Shown: positions 8,107 to 16,176, counted from the first letter of the stretch. The stretch is DNA of 64,000 nucleotides from Collinsella aerofaciens (GCF_020181355.1 NZ_CP084004.1:1550001-1614000); one strand, 5' to 3'. Made by a program: numbers and translations. The notes: generated from the sequence alone by a model not told the origin.

Positions 8107-9850
8107 GGTGGACCATCTCCTTGGCAATTCGAACGACATCGGTGACCTCGCTCACCTGCGCAAAAGCGGGCGAGACGGAAGATGCCAGACGGCGCGAGAG
8201 TTCAATAACCTGGGGAGGCTCCACGTAGGCACGCCGCATGAGATCGATGTTCGAGAATAGCTCGTGCGTGCGGCCGCGGTCGAGGATGCGACCGTCGGCC
8301 ATTACCACAATGCGCTCGGCAAAGTCGGAGACGACTTCCATATCGTGGCAGACCATGATAACGGCGCAACCGCGCTCGGCCATGGTACGCACCGTTTCCA
8401 TGACGGTCATGCACTCGCGGTAATCAAGGCCGCTCGTGGGCTCGTCGAGCACGACGATCTTGGGCTCAACCACTACGACGGAGGCAAGCGCCACCATTTG
8501 TCGCTGACCGCGCGAGAGCGAGAAGGGCGCCTCGTCGGCCGGCAAGCCAAAGCGGTCGATGACGAGCTGGGCGCGACGCAGCGCCTCGGCACGGTCGATG
8601 CCGGCAAGCTCCAGGCCAAAGGCGACCTCGTCGAGCACGGTGTCCTTGCAGATCTGGCGGTCGGGGTTTTGGAAGAGGGTCGCGACCTCGCGAGCGATGC
8701 GGCTCGTGGGAACCGATGCCGTGTCCAAGCCCGTAACGCGTACGCTGCCCGATGCGGGCTTGAGCAAACCCGTGAGCAGTTTGGTGAGCGTGGTTTTGCC
8801 GGCTCCGTTTTGGCCGACAATGCCCACGAGCTCGCCGGGGTAGAGCGTCAGGCTAAGGTCGTGTACGGCGGCGCCGCCATTGGGATAGGCAAACTCAACA
8901 TGGTCGAAGGTGAGTACGGGTTCGGCGTCCTTGGCATGAGGGCGCAACGACGGTGCATGCGGGGAACCGGTGGGCGCCTGGGCTTCGATAGCCGCGCGTG
9001 CGGGGTCGACGATGCCCGAAATCAGGCGCTCAGCCTCATCGACATCCAAGCAGGGGGTACCGCTTACCAGGCCATCGGCCTCGAGGCTATTGAAGATACG
9101 CGTGACGCGAGGGCAGTCGACGCCGATGGCACGGAGCTCGTCGGTATGCGCGAAGACCTCGTGTGGCTCGCCCTGCAGCGCAATTTCGCCATGGTTGAGC
9201 ACGAGCACGCGGTTGCAGTACTCCGAGAGCAGAGCGACCTTTTGCTCAACGACGACGATGGTGATTCCAAGTACGCGGTTTGCCTCACGCAGCGTCTCGA
9301 AGACCAATGTGGAGCTGGCGGGGTCGAGTGCCGCGGTGGGCTCGTCGAGAACCAAGACGCGCGGACGCATGGCGAGGATGGCGGCGATGGCTACCTTTTG
9401 CTTCTGTCCGCCCGAGAGGGTTGCGATCTCGCGGTCGCGCAGGTCGCTGATGCCGACGGTCTCGAGCGTTTCGCTCACGCGCTGCTCGATCAGGTCGTGG
9501 GGAACGCCAAAGTTCTCGAGGCCAAAGAGCATCTCGTCCTCGACGATCGAGGCGACCATCTGCGTGTCGATATCCTGCAGCACACTGCCGACGATCTGTG
9601 ACACGTCGGTCAGCGAGACTTCGCAGGTGTCATGGCCGTCAACCATGACGGACCCAAAGAACGTGCCGGTGTAGTGGTGGGGCACGGCACCTGACAGGCA
9701 GGCGGCAAGCGTGGACTTGCCGGCGCCCGAGGGCCCGATGATGCCGATGAAATCTCCCTTGTTCACGCTGAGCGAGATGTGGCTGAGCGCCTGCTCGGTC
9801 TGCGTGCCATAGGAGAACGAGACATCGTCGACGTTGATGATCGTTTCCAT
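8099..9850 (-). CDS. ecfA: ECF transporter ATPase, two ABC domains fused in one chain
   Basis: 583 residues carrying two complete ABC ATPase halves. The first has GPSGAGKST, LSGGQKQ and VLDEPTAALD; the second (from about residue 310) has GQNGAGKTT, LSRGQRQ and VLDEPTSGLD. In most ECF modules these are two proteins, EcfA1 and EcfA2; here one gene supplies both. The stop overlaps the ecfT start. The S-component gene lies upstream, separated by 213 nt holding two large palindromes, so ATPase expression may be tuned separately from the S component. Confidence 0.92.
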   Translation of the reverse strand: METIINVDDVSFSYGTQTEQALSHISLSVNKGDFIGIIGPSGAGKSTLAACLSGAVPHHYTGTFFGSVMVDGHDTCEVSLTDVSQIVGSVLQDIDTQMVASIVEDEMLFGLENFGVPHDLIEQRVSETLETVGISDLRDREIATLSGGQKQKVAIAAILAMRPRVLVLDEPTAALDPASSTLVFETLREANRVLGITIVVVEQKVALLSEYCNRVLVLNHGEIALQGEPHEVFAHTDELRAIGVDCPRVTRIFNSLEADGLVSGTPCLDVDEAERLISGIVDPARAAIEAQAPTGSPHAPSLRPHAKDAEPVLTFDHVEFAYPNGGAAVHDLSLTLYPGELVGIVGQNGAGKTTLTKLLTGLLKPASGSVRVTGLDTASVPTSRIAREVATLFQNPDRQICKDTVLDEVAFGLELAGIDRAEALRRAQLVIDRFGLPADEAPFSLSRGQRQMVALASVVVVEPKIVVLDEPTSGLDYRECMTVMETVRTMAERGCAVIMVCHDMEVVSDFAERIVVMADGRILDRGRTHELFSNIDLMRRAYVEPPQVIELSRRLASSVSPAFAQVSEVTDVVRIAKEMVHRG

Positions 9851-9868
9851 GGATACCTTTCATAGTCA

Positions 9869-9912
9869 TTGGGGACGTTCTTAAATGACTAGTCGTTTAA
9901 GAACGTCCCCAA
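9869..9912. repeat. 44-bp near-perfect palindrome with GGGGACG/CGTCCCC ends
   Basis: Arms 9869-9885 and 9896-9912 are perfectly complementary over 17 bp, and the centre contains the dyad GACTAGTC, so nearly the whole element is self-complementary. It sits 19 nt upstream of the ecfA start codon. It shares its GGGGACG ends with elements near 27326 and 44458. Confidence 0.8.
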
Positions 9913-9955
9913 AAGCTCGTTGTTTGGGACAGTCTTTGGTGGTGAAGCGCGGAGA

Positions 9956-10057
9956 CGGCTTTACGAGGGGCCCAGGTTGGCGCGAAAGAGGAGTGAAGCG
10001 TACTTGGGTACGCGAGCGACGAATGAACGCCAAGATGGGGTGGGGCTCGTAAAGCCG
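9956..10057. repeat. About 100-bp nested palindrome between trpP-like gene and ecfA
   Basis: Outer arms CGGCTTTACGAG (9956-9967) and CTCGTAAAGCCG (10046-10057) pair perfectly. A second level TTGGCG/CGCCAA (9977-9982, 10028-10033) and a central GCGTAC/GTACGC stem (9998-10003, 10008-10013) follow. It begins 7 nt after the stop codon of the S-component gene. Confidence 0.75.
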
Positions 10058-10063
10058 AGCGGG

Positions 10064-10636
10064 TTAGTTGAGCTTCAGGGCCTTCTGGATGGGCAGATAG
10101 AGGGCGCCGACCAGAATGGCGTTAAAGACGGCGGTCATGGCGACGACGGGCAGCATGGCGGCGGCGAGCTCGCCGACCACGCCGAGCATGGCCATCTTGA
10201 TGATCATGAAGATGACGCCGGAGACAAAGGTGGTCAGGAAGGTTGCGACAATGGCGATGGCGGGCTTGACCTGACCGTTCTTGCCAGCGGCGTTGACGAT
10301 GCCGGCCATGAGCATGGCGGCGATGCCCTCGGCGGCAAAATCGACGAACGGCGAAGTGGTGGTGATCTGGATCACGGCAGCCGAGATGAGGCCAATAACG
10401 AGCGCCTGGCCGATGTTGGGGCGAACGACCAGGATGGTGAGGCAGAAGGCCGAGATGATGAACTCGGGGCTGATCATGCCGCCCGAGATGCCCGAGATGG
10501 CCTTGCCGACGGTGAAGTTGAGGATGAAGCCGGCAGCGAGCAGGATGGCGAGCAGGACGAGGGCGCGGACATCGAGTTTGCCGCGGTCGGCGGTCTGGAC
10601 GGTGCGGGGCTGGGCGGCGGTGGTGTTCTGAGACAT
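10064..10636 (-). CDS. trpP: ECF transporter S component, TrpP-like tryptophan transporter
   Basis: 190 residues. After a polar N terminus of about 30 residues come five to six hydrophobic helices. The segment ALVIGLISAAVIQITTTSPF resembles the VIGIVTGIISALTT region I recall from Bacillus TrpP, a tryptophan transporter of the S-component superfamily. ATG at 10636 is chosen for AAAGGA 8 nt upstream. Upstream lie a Trp-rich leader peptide and a terminator, independently pointing to tryptophan as substrate. ATPase and EcfT genes follow on the same strand, giving a dedicated transporter. Confidence 0.8.
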   Translation of the reverse strand: MSQNTTAAQPRTVQTADRGKLDVRALVLLAILLAAGFILNFTVGKAISGISGGMISPEFIISAFCLTILVVRPNIGQALVIGLISAAVIQITTTSPFVDFAAEGIAAMLMAGIVNAAGKNGQVKPAIAIVATFLTTFVSGVIFMIIKMAMLGVVGELAAAMLPVVAMTAVFNAILVGALYLPIQKALKLN

Positions 10637-10681
10637 GGTGAAAATCCTTTCGGAATGGGGGTGCAAGAGAAAAGCGGAGGC

Positions 10682-10811
10682 GCGTGATGCGAATGCGATC
10701 GGGCTCGAGATAGAAAAAGGCCCCCGGTCGAAACCGGAGGCCTTCCAATCACCTAGAGCGCAAAAACAGGCGTGAGGGACTCACTGTCGACCGATCGTAT
10801 TCGCATCACGC
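10682..10811. repeat. 21-nt inverted repeat flanking the attenuator terminator
   Basis: Bases 10682-10702 are the reverse complement of 10791-10811 with one mismatch in 21. The 10791-10811 copy lies within the leader-peptide codons immediately after the Trp codons; the other copy lies beyond the terminator, before the S-component gene. In read-through RNA the two could pair around the terminator hairpin. Confidence 0.85.
10717..10744 (-). terminator. Attenuator terminator upstream of the TrpP-like gene
   Basis: On the minus strand a stem AAGGCCTCCGGT / ACCGGGGGCCTT with a TTCG loop is followed by TTTTT and lies 37 nt after the leader-peptide stop codon. It is a strong intrinsic terminator in front of the transporter operon, as expected for attenuation. 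Confidence 0.88.
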
Positions 10812-10849
10812 CACCACCAGTTGTTGAGAGACTTCATCGTGTTCTTCAT
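10781..10849 (-). CDS. Tryptophan leader peptide (attenuator)
   Basis: A 22-codon open frame (start 10849, stop TGA 10781-10783) has AAAGGAG 8 nt before the ATG. It contains three consecutive Trp codons (10811-10819) in NNWWWRDANTIG. A GGCGTGA segment at the third Trp codon can pair with TCACGCC just after the stop (10769-10775), the usual region 1 and 2 pause hairpin, and a terminator follows. Ribosome stalling at Trp codons when charged tRNA-Trp is scarce should let transcription continue into the transporter genes. The antiterminator pairing is not obvious by eye. Confidence 0.85.
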   Translation of the reverse strand: MKNTMKSLNNWWWRDANTIGRQ

Positions 10850-10907
10850 GTTGGTGGCTCCTTTCGTGATGCCGTGGCGCGGTCGCACCTAGTTGCTGTT
10901 GCGCTGC

Positions 10908-10913
10908 ACTATA
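10908..10913 (-). promoter_or_regulatory. Candidate -10 element of the leader/ECF operon
   Basis: The minus strand reads TATAGT within GCTATAGTG, about 60 nt before the leader ATG. No convincing -35 is seen, so this is tentative. Confidence 0.3.
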
Positions 10914-10988
10914 GCACAGCGAAGTGTGTGCGGGGAAATCTTTTTTGAAAAGATTTCAGGCGGGTTTCCCGCCGGTCAAAAGAGCGGG

Positions 10989-11031
10989 CTGAGCGGGCGA
11001 GGCTGCCATCGCTGCCTTGCCCGCTCAGCTA
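10989..11031 (-). terminator. Terminator of the C69 dipeptidase gene
   Basis: A long stem, GCTGAGCGGGC with GCCCGCTCAGC, carries inner complementary bases and follows the minus-strand stop codon at 11045. It has no strong T tract; nearby 10939-10959 holds the separate dyad AAATCTTTT / AAAAGATTT. Confidence 0.6.
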
Positions 11032-11044
11032 GGACATGAGGGCC

Positions 11045-12847
11045 TTAGGCCTTCTTGCGACGATAGATCACGTAGGCGCAGACACCGATGATGACGACGG
11101 CGCCAACGGCCATGGCGGCCATGTTGTTGCCCTCGGACTTCTCCTCGGTGACCTCTTCCTCTTCGGCCTCGGGCTCGGCCACGTCCTCATCGGAAAGGGC
11201 CTCGTCGGCGTAGGTGATGGACTCGACCAGGCAGTTGTTGTCAACATCGTAGTCACTCGGGACGAACTCCTCGGAGAAATCGCCCTCCTGGAGGTAGTCG
11301 CGCATCTCCTCGAGCATGGCCTTGCACTTAACATAGGTGTTCTTGGTTGCAGCCTTGCCGGCCTTGTTGGCCAGGGCGGTGCGGGCTTCGGTGCCTTCTT
11401 CGGCCTGCATGGCCTCGTCGACGGTCAGGTTCTGCTCGATGAGTTCCTTCTGCAGGGCGTCGAGATAGGCGCGGACGCCGGTGGCGCAGTGGTCGCGGTT
11501 CTCATAGGCGAGCGTGTTGATGTCCATGAGGACGTAGTTGATGGAGTTCTTGGGCTCCTCGTTGTTCACGACGTCTTCCTCTTCGCAGTGATCGAAGGGG
11601 ACATCCTGATCGCTGAAGTAGGGGCTGACCTCGGTGAGCAGTGCGGAGTAGAGGGGGATGGCGACGGAGAACTCAGCGTTGGAGAGCATCTCCCACTGGA
11701 TGGTCGCGATCTCGGGATCCATGCCGTGACGGATCTGGAAGGTGTGGATCTCGGTGTTGCGGTTGGAGCCGATGGCATAGGCGCCGTCGGTGTTGGCGTT
11801 GAGGCCGGCGACATTCTCGCCGCGAGCGGCGAAGGAACGAATCATCTCAAAGGTGTTCCAGTCGGACTTGCCGGGCTGAAAGAACAGCGGCTGCATCTCG
11901 TGGACCAGGGCGCCGGTCGTGGCGCGAGCCTCTTCGCGCTCGTCCTTGACGATCTCGTAGTCAGTGCCTTCAGCCAGCGGGGCCATGAAGTAATCGCGAC
12001 CCTGGATATAGCGCGACCACTGGTGCATACCGGCCTCGTCGATCTTCTCGCCGTAGGTCTTGGCGACGTCGAACTTGCCGTCGGTGTACTCGGCAAAGCC
12101 CTTCTCCTTAGGCATGGACTCGATGCCCTCGGAATGGAGACAGTTCTCGGTGTCATCGAGGTCGACGTTATAGGTGAGGTTGCCGATGTTGGGGTTGAGC
12201 GAGGCGATGTCATCGGCGAGCTTCATAGCAATCCACTGATGGCCGGAAAGCGCGGCGAACAACCAGGTCTCGGTGCTGTCGGCGATGATGATCTGATCGT
12301 TGGAGCAGACGCCCTGCTCGTCGATCAGGCTGCCGATGAGCTCGACGCCCTCGCGGGCCGTGGCGCTCTCGCCCAGGATGACGCTGGCATAGCTGTATTC
12401 GCCAATGCCGGTCTCCTCGGTGATGGGGTCGGCCTCTTCGGCCTTCTCGTTATAGGAGGTGCTCAACGTGGCAGAGCAGGAGACGCCCTTCTCGTTGATG
12501 CCGGCCTCGGAATATGCGTCGTAGCGATCTTCCCACTGCGAGGGGTTGTCGCGAACGAAGGTGTAGCGGTAGGTTGCGCCCTTGGACTTGTACTCAAAAC
12601 CGGACTCGACCGAGGTGTACTCGTTGCCGTCCTTGTGTGCGGGCTCAATGCCAAAATGCTTGACATAGCGCGGACCGAAGTCCTCGGAACGGCCGTAGTA
12701 CGTGTTGCCGTCTGCCGTGAGCTTGCTGCCCATGTAGATCTGGGTGCAGGCGAGTGCCGAAGTCGGCATGGCCATGATGGCCGCTGCTCCAAACGCAAGG
12801 CCGCAGCCGAGCTTTTTGAGCGTGTTGACAGGATGAGTAAACCTCAT
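11045..12847 (-). CDS. Cell-surface C69 family dipeptidase
   Basis: 600 residues. A signal peptide ends at SALA followed by Cys-Thr (ALACTQIYMG); in family C69 (peptidase U34) this newly exposed Cys is the N-terminal nucleophile, so secretion may also activate the enzyme. Other family strings are YYGRSEDFG and GVSCSATLS. The C terminus has an acidic stretch (EPEAEEEEVTEE), one hydrophobic helix and YRRKKA, an anchor that keeps the enzyme on the outer face. It should release amino acids from dipeptides for uptake. ATG 12847 has GGGAGG before it. Confidence 0.88.
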   Translation of the reverse strand: MRFTHPVNTLKKLGCGLAFGAAAIMAMPTSALACTQIYMGSKLTADGNTYYGRSEDFGPRYVKHFGIEPAHKDGNEYTSVESGFEYKSKGATYRYTFVRDNPSQWEDRYDAYSEAGINEKGVSCSATLSTSYNEKAEEADPITEETGIGEYSYASVILGESATAREGVELIGSLIDEQGVCSNDQIIIADSTETWLFAALSGHQWIAMKLADDIASLNPNIGNLTYNVDLDDTENCLHSEGIESMPKEKGFAEYTDGKFDVAKTYGEKIDEAGMHQWSRYIQGRDYFMAPLAEGTDYEIVKDEREEARATTGALVHEMQPLFFQPGKSDWNTFEMIRSFAARGENVAGLNANTDGAYAIGSNRNTEIHTFQIRHGMDPEIATIQWEMLSNAEFSVAIPLYSALLTEVSPYFSDQDVPFDHCEEEDVVNNEEPKNSINYVLMDINTLAYENRDHCATGVRAYLDALQKELIEQNLTVDEAMQAEEGTEARTALANKAGKAATKNTYVKCKAMLEEMRDYLQEGDFSEEFVPSDYDVDNNCLVESITYADEALSDEDVAEPEAEEEEVTEEKSEGNNMAAMAVGAVVIIGVCAYVIYRRKKA

Positions 12848-12927
12848 AATCCCTCCCAACCGTTGAAACCCTGCGGAACCGTGCAGGATTTCAGCTAATA
12901 AATACATCTATTAGCCTATAGGAAGTC

Positions 12928-13006
12928 TAAAGAGTATTCATCTAATTCGATGAAGTACTCGATGAGCGTCCTAAAATATGCGATGAGCGGATAAGAATAC
13001 TCATTT
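12928..13006. promoter_or_regulatory. Iterated GATGA motifs upstream of the C69 dipeptidase
   Basis: The region contains TTCATC-TAATTC-GATGAA (a dyad), two CGATGAGCG copies about 20-25 nt apart, and outer matching arms GAGTATTC / GAATACTC. It is an AT-rich patch between divergent or tandem genes and looks like an operator array. The regulator is unknown. Confidence 0.4.
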
Positions 13007-13082
13007 TGTAGCTTTAGTTAAATAAAGGCACCCTGCAATTACTGTACCTGAATAAAGCGCCTTGCACGGGGCACAAAGAAAA

Positions 13083-13121
13083 ATCCCCCGCTGCTTGGCA
13101 AATGCATAAACAGTGGGGGAG
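13083..13121 (-). terminator. Terminator of the lipid kinase/small protein operon
   Basis: On the minus strand TCCCCCACTG and CAGCGGGGGA form a stem followed by TTTTTC, about 35 nt after the small ORF stop. Confidence 0.8.
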
Positions 13122-13155
13122 ACGATAATTGGATGAATATCATGCCAATGTGGAA

Positions 13156-13248
13156 TTACTTCTTCCGGCGGTGGATTACGTTGATCGCATAGCCGACGAG
13201 CATGGCCAAAACGATGATGATAAAGCCGAGCAGGGGATTGTCGTTCAT
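13156..13248 (-). CDS. 30-residue single-pass membrane miniprotein
   Basis: The short frame starts ATG at 13248 and stops TAA at 13156. A perfect AGGAGG (13254-13259) overlaps the stop codon of the lipid kinase gene. The product begins MNDNPLLGFIIIVLAM, has one hydrophobic helix of about 20 residues, and ends in RRKK, so it should insert with its C terminus inside. It is translationally linked to the kinase and followed by a terminator. Function unknown; it may anchor or modulate the kinase. Confidence 0.65.
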   Translation of the reverse strand: MNDNPLLGFIIIVLAMLVGYAINVIHRRKK

Positions 13249-13257
13249 AGGGTCCTC

Positions 13258-14175
13258 CTATTTTCCGAGCGGGGAGAATTCGTCGACGATGAGGTCGAGG
13301 CATTGTGGAAGCGCGCGGGCTCCAAAGACGCCCGAATTGCTGGAGATAATCTCGCCATCGAACTGCATGCCCAGCGACGGGGTGCAGGTGATCTTGGCTT
13401 CCTTGGTCTGGATGATCTTGAACTGCGGGCGCCCGAGTACCTTGCCGGCGGGGTCAAGCGCAGCGGTGATCACGGTAGGCAACAGCTGCACGGTGCGCAC
13501 GGGTTCGATGACCGCAATGTCGACCATGCCATCGTTCATGCGGCAGTCGGGGAACAGGTTGATGTCGTTTTGGATGACCGAGGTGTTGCCGGCCATGCAG
13601 CAGATGCCGTCGAGCTCCTCGACAATGCCGTCATGCTCAATCGTAAAGTGCGCCACCGTGGGGTTGGGCGTGGCGAGCGCAGAGAGGAAGTAGGCGATCT
13701 CGCCGATGTCGTTTTTGGTGGGGGCGGCCTTCATCATGATCTCGGCGTCGAAGCCCGAGCCGGCGATGATGATAAAGCCGTGGCGCTTCTCGTTGCCGTT
13801 CTCGTCGAGCCAAAAGAGCTCGCCCATGTCCACTTTGACCGTGCGACCGGCGCGGCAAGCCTTGGCAAGCGCCGCTGCCTCGGGGGCATTGCCGATGTTG
13901 TTGAAGAACAGGCAGGCTGTGCCGGAGGGGAAGACGAGCGTGGGGACACCGCATCCGCGCATCTGGTCGAGCACGTTGGAGACGGTGCCGTCGCCGCCCG
14001 AAACGACCACGCGATCAAACTCGCGCACGTCTGCCACGGCGTCCTCGGGCTCCATGCCATCGCCGATAAAACGCATCACGACCTCGTCGCCGCCCTGCGC
14101 GAGGGCGTGCGTGAATGCGTAGATTTCATCTGAGCTGGGGCCCGATGCCGGGTTGTGGATGATAAGGCAGCGCAT
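13258..14175 (-). CDS. Diacylglycerol/lipid kinase family protein
   Basis: 305 residues. The N-terminal nucleotide-binding domain shows IHNPASG (residues 6-12) and the hallmark VVSGGDGTVSNVL (about 56-68). The C-terminal beta-rich domain carries LDGICCMAGNTS and QFDGE. Family members phosphorylate diacylglycerol, sphingoid bases or undecaprenol-like lipids at the membrane; the exact lipid cannot be deduced. A 30-residue membrane protein is encoded immediately downstream and a terminator ends the unit. Confidence 0.85.
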   Translation of the reverse strand: MRCLIIHNPASGPSSDEIYAFTHALAQGGDEVVMRFIGDGMEPEDAVADVREFDRVVVSGGDGTVSNVLDQMRGCGVPTLVFPSGTACLFFNNIGNAPEAAALAKACRAGRTVKVDMGELFWLDENGNEKRHGFIIIAGSGFDAEIMMKAAPTKNDIGEIAYFLSALATPNPTVAHFTIEHDGIVEELDGICCMAGNTSVIQNDINLFPDCRMNDGMVDIAVIEPVRTVQLLPTVITAALDPAGKVLGRPQFKIIQTKEAKITCTPSLGMQFDGEIISSNSGVFGARALPQCLDLIVDEFSPLGK

Positions 14176-14273
14176 ACTTACGTTCCCGTTCTGTGACTAA
14201 CCGAGTATAGTTGTAAGGCAATGCCGATATCCTACCCGTGTTTTTCGGGCCTAACCTTATTCGATGGGTTGAT

Positions 14274-15407
14274 ATGTACATTTCCACACATCAGGCTCTA
14301 CTCGACTTTTGCCAGCGCGCCCGTGAGTTCGACGCGATTGCCGTCGATACCGAGTTTTTGCGCGAGCGCACATTCCATCCGCGTCTGTGCTTGGTTCAGA
14401 TTGCCACCCCTGCCGAGAGCGTCGCGGTCGATCCCCTGGTAATCGACGACCTATCGCCGCTGGCCGAGCTTATGGCAGACGAGAGCGTGACTAAGGTCTT
14501 CCACGCCTGCTCGCAGGATATGGAGGTTATGCTCCATACCGTGGGCGTGCTGCCACGACCGATTTTCGATACGCAGGTCGCCGCTGCCTTTTTGGGCGAG
14601 CGCCAGCAGATTTCGTATGGCGCGCTTGTTCAGACGTTTTGCGGCGTCTCGCTGCCCAAGACCGAGTCGCTGACCGACTGGTCGCGTCGCCCGCTGACCG
14701 ATAAGCAGATTGAGTACGCGATTGATGACGTCAAGTACTTGATCGTCGCCTATACCGAGATGATGAGTCGCCTGCGCGAGCTGGGCCGTGTGGACTGGGT
14801 GCTCGACGAGCTACGCCCGCTGGCTGACGAGTCGCACTATCGCGCCGACCGTCACGAGGCATTCCGCAAGGTCAAGCGCATCAACTCGTGCAGCCGCCAC
14901 CAGCTGGGCATCGCGCGCGAGCTCGCCGCCTGGCGCGAGGACCGCGCCGAGCGCCGTAACATCCCGCGCAAGTGGGTCATGTCCGACGACACGCTGCTTG
15001 CGCTCGTCAAGCGCAATCCCGTGCGCGTTGAGGAGTTCCGTAGCATTCGCGGTACCGATCAGTTGGGGGAGCGCGACGTGGACGGTGCGCTCATGGCCAT
15101 CAAGCGTGGCGCAAGCTGCCCGCACGATCGCCTGCCGCTCATGGTGCGCGGGCATCGCCAGATCTCTCCGGAGTTGGAGAGCGTGACGGACCTGATGTAT
15201 GCGCTCATTCGCCTGGTTGCCGAGCGCTCGGGCGTGGCGACCTCGGTCATCGCCTCGCGCGATGACCTGGCCGACTATATTGAGCACCCCGAGCAGAGCC
15301 CCCTGCGCGAAGGCTGGCGCTTTGAGCTTGTGGGCTCGCGTCTGGACGATCTGCTTTCCGGCAATATGGGACTCACCGTGAAGGACGGCAAAATCGAGCT
15401 CCTGTAA
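14274..15407 (+). CDS. rnd: Ribonuclease D
   Basis: 377 residues. The DEDD-type 3'-5' exonuclease domain contains AVDTEFLRERTF (first Asp-Glu pair), FHACSQDMEVM, FDTQVAAAFLG and YAIDDVKYL (final Asp with nearby Tyr). It is followed by one HRDC domain (RELAAWREDRAERRNIPRKWVMSDD cut into two halves around residue 220) and a second helical domain. It trims 3' ends of tRNA and other stable RNA. ATG 14274 gives the usual N terminus; a GTG at 14238 would add 12 residues without an evident Shine-Dalgarno. Confidence 0.88.
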   Translation: MYISTHQALLDFCQRAREFDAIAVDTEFLRERTFHPRLCLVQIATPAESVAVDPLVIDDLSPLAELMADESVTKVFHACSQDMEVMLHTVGVLPRPIFDTQVAAAFLGERQQISYGALVQTFCGVSLPKTESLTDWSRRPLTDKQIEYAIDDVKYLIVAYTEMMSRLRELGRVDWVLDELRPLADESHYRADRHEAFRKVKRINSCSRHQLGIARELAAWREDRAERRNIPRKWVMSDDTLLALVKRNPVRVEEFRSIRGTDQLGERDVDGALMAIKRGASCPHDRLPLMVRGHRQISPELESVTDLMYALIRLVAERSGVATSVIASRDDLADYIEHPEQSPLREGWRFELVGSRLDDLLSGNMGLTVKDGKIELL

Positions 15408-15471
15408 GGAAGCCTAGCCGCTTGAGTGGGTAGAATGCCTCCAACGTGTAACTCGATTCGGAGGAATTCGC

Positions 15472-16176
15472 ATGCCCTATTACTATGGATACGGCTTTGG
15501 TATCGACCCGCTGTACCTGCTGGTTGTTCTTGTTTGTACGGTGCTCGGTCTTGCCGCGCAGAGCTATATCAACTCGACGTACAAGACGTGGTCTAAGGTG
15601 CGCTCGGACGGCGATACGGGCGCCACGGTCGCTCGCCGCATGCTCGATGCCAACGGTTGTAGTGCCGTGGGCATCAAGGGCGTTGCTGGCGAGCTCACCG
15701 ATCATTACAACCCGCAGGACAACAACCTGTATCTGTCGGATTCCAACCGTTCGGGCGGCTCGGTCGCAAGCGTTGCTGTCGCTTGTCACGAGGCAGGCCA
15801 TGCCGCGCAGCGTCAAAGCGGCTATGCCATGATGAAGGTACGTACCGCCCTCGTGCCGGTCGTCAACTTTACCCAGAACACCTGGACCATCGTGCTGCTC
15901 ATGGGCCTGTTTATGAACATCGCGGGACTCACGACCCTCGCGCTGATCTTCTTCTCGTTTAGCGTGCTGTTCCAGCTCGTTACGCTGCCGGTCGAGATTG
16001 ACGCCAGCCGCCGCGCCGTGGCGTATATCGAGCAGTCGGGCATGAGCTCCAAACAGGTCAACGGTGCCAAGAAGGTCCTGACGGCCGCCGCGCTTACCTA
16101 TGTGGCTGCGGCGCTCACCTCGATTATTCAGCTGCTCTATCTTATGGCTCGCTACAACAAAAACTCCAACCGATAA
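15472..16176 (+). CDS. YugP-type membrane zinc metalloprotease
   Basis: 234 residues. A Tyr-rich N terminus leads into a first helix (about residues 13-30). The zinc motif HEAGH lies in ACHEAGHAAQR (about residue 105), and two or three helices occupy 120-165 and 195-225. This matches the neutral zinc metallopeptidase family typified by YugP. It should be a membrane-embedded protease of unknown target. GGAGG precedes the ATG. It follows RNase D by 64 nt and may share its transcript. Confidence 0.85.
   Translation: MPYYYGYGFGIDPLYLLVVLVCTVLGLAAQSYINSTYKTWSKVRSDGDTGATVARRMLDANGCSAVGIKGVAGELTDHYNPQDNNLYLSDSNRSGGSVASVAVACHEAGHAAQRQSGYAMMKVRTALVPVVNFTQNTWTIVLLMGLFMNIAGLTTLALIFFSFSVLFQLVTLPVEIDASRRAVAYIEQSGMSSKQVNGAKKVLTAAALTYVAAALTSIIQLLYLMARYNKNSNR

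Noticed and set aside
10064-10850. Vitamin riboswitch in front of the ECF operon
   Set aside because: No thiamine, cobalamin, riboflavin or folate consensus core was recognised. The Trp leader and terminator explain the region.
11036-12898. A 620-codon plus-strand frame opposite the C69 dipeptidase
   Set aside because: The minus-strand frame has a signal peptide, catalytic Cys and C-terminal anchor. The other frame is compositionally biased and lacks motifs.
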